DNA from: a virus
IMG/VR virus record: IMGVR_UViG_3300023108_001314
Location: 100,767-164,766 of that record
DNA: 64,000 nucleotides
Strand: one strand, 5' to 3'
In this document: piece after piece, positions 63,229 through 64,000 of the stretch
Layout of the letters: every line of letters begins with the position of its first letter
Numbering within the stretch: position 1 is the stretch's first letter
Made by a program: the position numbers and the translations under genes
Notes under the pieces: generated by a model
What the model saw: the letters and a program-made list of their open reading frames with translations, nothing else
Database searches by the model: none
What the model was told of the DNA's origin: nothing

Positions 63229-64000
63229 GTTGGAAAAAATATTTTACACCAGTAGCAACGAGTGCCAATCCTACCGGTAACTTCAGTCCATTTAGTTTTA
63301 CACAAGGTCAAGGAATGGGACCAGCAGCAGCAAACTATTCATCTCACCTTCCTGATGTTTATGTCGGATCACCAAATCGTGTTGAGCGTTATGGTCAATA
63401 TAACACAATGGATAATGACTCTGAAGTTAATGCTGCACTAGACATCCTAGCAGAATTTTGCACACAAAAGAACAAACAAAACAACACACCTTTTAATATT
63501 GAGTTTAACAAAGGTGCAACAAAAAGCGAAGTACAAATTCTTGGTCAGTATCTAAAACAATGGTGCAAGATACAAGAATTTGAAAAACGCATGTTCCGTG
63601 TTATAAGAAATGCATTTAAGTTTGGCGACCAATTTTTTATTAGAGATCCTGAAACACAAAAATGGTATCATGTAGATCCTGCTAATGTAACAAAAATTAT
63701 CGTTAACGAATCGGAAGGCAAACGTCCTGAGCAATATATTGTAAAAGATCTTAACATTGCCTTTGAAGGATTAAGTGCAACAAAAATCAATACAAATCAA
63801 GTTTACGGTCCAGGCGGTAACAATCCTGGATACCAAACACTTGACAACAAATATATGACAGGTAGAACTCCTGATCAAAGCACAAGCCGTTGGAGTCAAG
63901 ATGCAAATGAAACTGCAATCGATGCAGAACATGTTGTTCATCTATCAATGAGCGAAGGGCTAGATAACAACTATCCGTTTGGTAACAGTCTATTAGAAAC
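63225..64000 (+). CDS. 20: Portal vertex protein gp20 (partial)
   Basis: 258 visible residues of the portal protein from the ATG at 63225, cut by the window's end. ERYGQYNTMDNDSEVNAALD followed by ILAEFCTQKN is the typical N-terminal part of the gp20 portal of marine T4-like phages, and FKFGDQFFIRD and WYHVDPANVTKI follow as expected. The portal ring is the door for DNA packaging and the joining point of head and tail. It is translated with the tape measure (ATGA overlap). The T4 protein has 524 residues, so roughly half is here. Confidence 0.9.
   Translation, partial: MSWKKYFTPVATSANPTGNFSPFSFTQGQGMGPAAANYSSHLPDVYVGSPNRVERYGQYNTMDNDSEVNAALDILAEFCTQKNKQNNTPFNIEFNKGATKSEVQILGQYLKQWCKIQEFEKRMFRVIRNAFKFGDQFFIRDPETQKWYHVDPANVTKIIVNESEGKRPEQYIVKDLNIAFEGLSATKINTNQVYGPGGNNPGYQTLDNKYMTGRTPDQSTSRWSQDANETAIDAEHVVHLSMSEGLDNNYPFGNSLLE

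Noticed and set aside
1-64000. tRNA genes or CRISPR arrays
   Set aside because: I looked for cloverleaf-like sequences with the GGTTCGAATCC arm and for regularly spaced repeats and found none. A tRNAscan-SE run would be needed to exclude tRNAs fully.

Overview
This window is a 64 kb piece of an AT-rich tailed-phage genome. The gene content is that of a T4-like marine myovirus of the cyanophage/pelagiphage type. The supporting genes are the late sigma factor gp55, the recombination nuclease pair gp47/gp46, the T4 baseplate set (gp48, gp53, gp5, gp25, gp6, gp26, gp51), a tape-measure-like protein and the start of the portal gene gp20. No bacterial housekeeping genes, photosynthesis genes, rRNA, tRNA or CRISPR arrays were seen. 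The host cannot be named from this sequence alone.

Layout. (1) Bases 1-18932, minus strand: a tightly overlapping run of 17 accessory genes for sugar-nucleotide, glycan or small-molecule work. It holds two twitch-like radical SAM proteins, one B12-binding radical SAM protein, two SGNH hydrolases, a glycine-amidinotransferase-like enzyme, a short DegT-type aminotransferase, a 2OG-Fe(II) oxygenase, a UDP-glucose/GDP-mannose dehydrogenase, a GDP-mannose 3,5-epimerase-like enzyme, several glycosyltransferase-like proteins and a family built on a shared TEK/SYD module. (2) Bases 18972-27244, minus: two paralogous small structural proteins, three fibre-like proteins sharing an N-terminal module, and a 206 aa protein. 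(3) Bases 27262-53611, minus: the baseplate operon gp48 - gp53 - hub protein - gp5 spike - CHAP-like hydrolase - unknown - gp25 - gp6 - a giant 4806 aa protein. (4) Bases 53689-58034, plus: gp55, gp47, gp46, a small unknown protein and a GIY-YIG nuclease. (5) Bases 58035-58430: a non-coding stretch with a strongly folded, GC-richer RNA candidate. (6) Bases 58431-64000: a possible head-internal protein (plus), gp51 and gp26 (minus), and tape measure and portal (plus).

Regulation. gp55 and gp47 each sit behind a near-consensus sigma70 promoter with an exact 17-base spacer. TAAATA-containing T4-late-type boxes lie 25-30 bases before several structural genes and, in weaker form, before the accessory operon. 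The gene for the late sigma factor is divergent from the late baseplate operon it should switch on.

Most notable: the RNA candidate at about 58053-58283, whose three G-U pairs work only in plus-strand RNA; a hidden gp51 gene at 58950-59162 with an apparent CTG start and a ribosome-binding site inside a 10-bp hairpin; the accessory operon with its TEK/SYD protein family, one member of which is an internal duplication; and the giant gene in the position of T4 gene 7.
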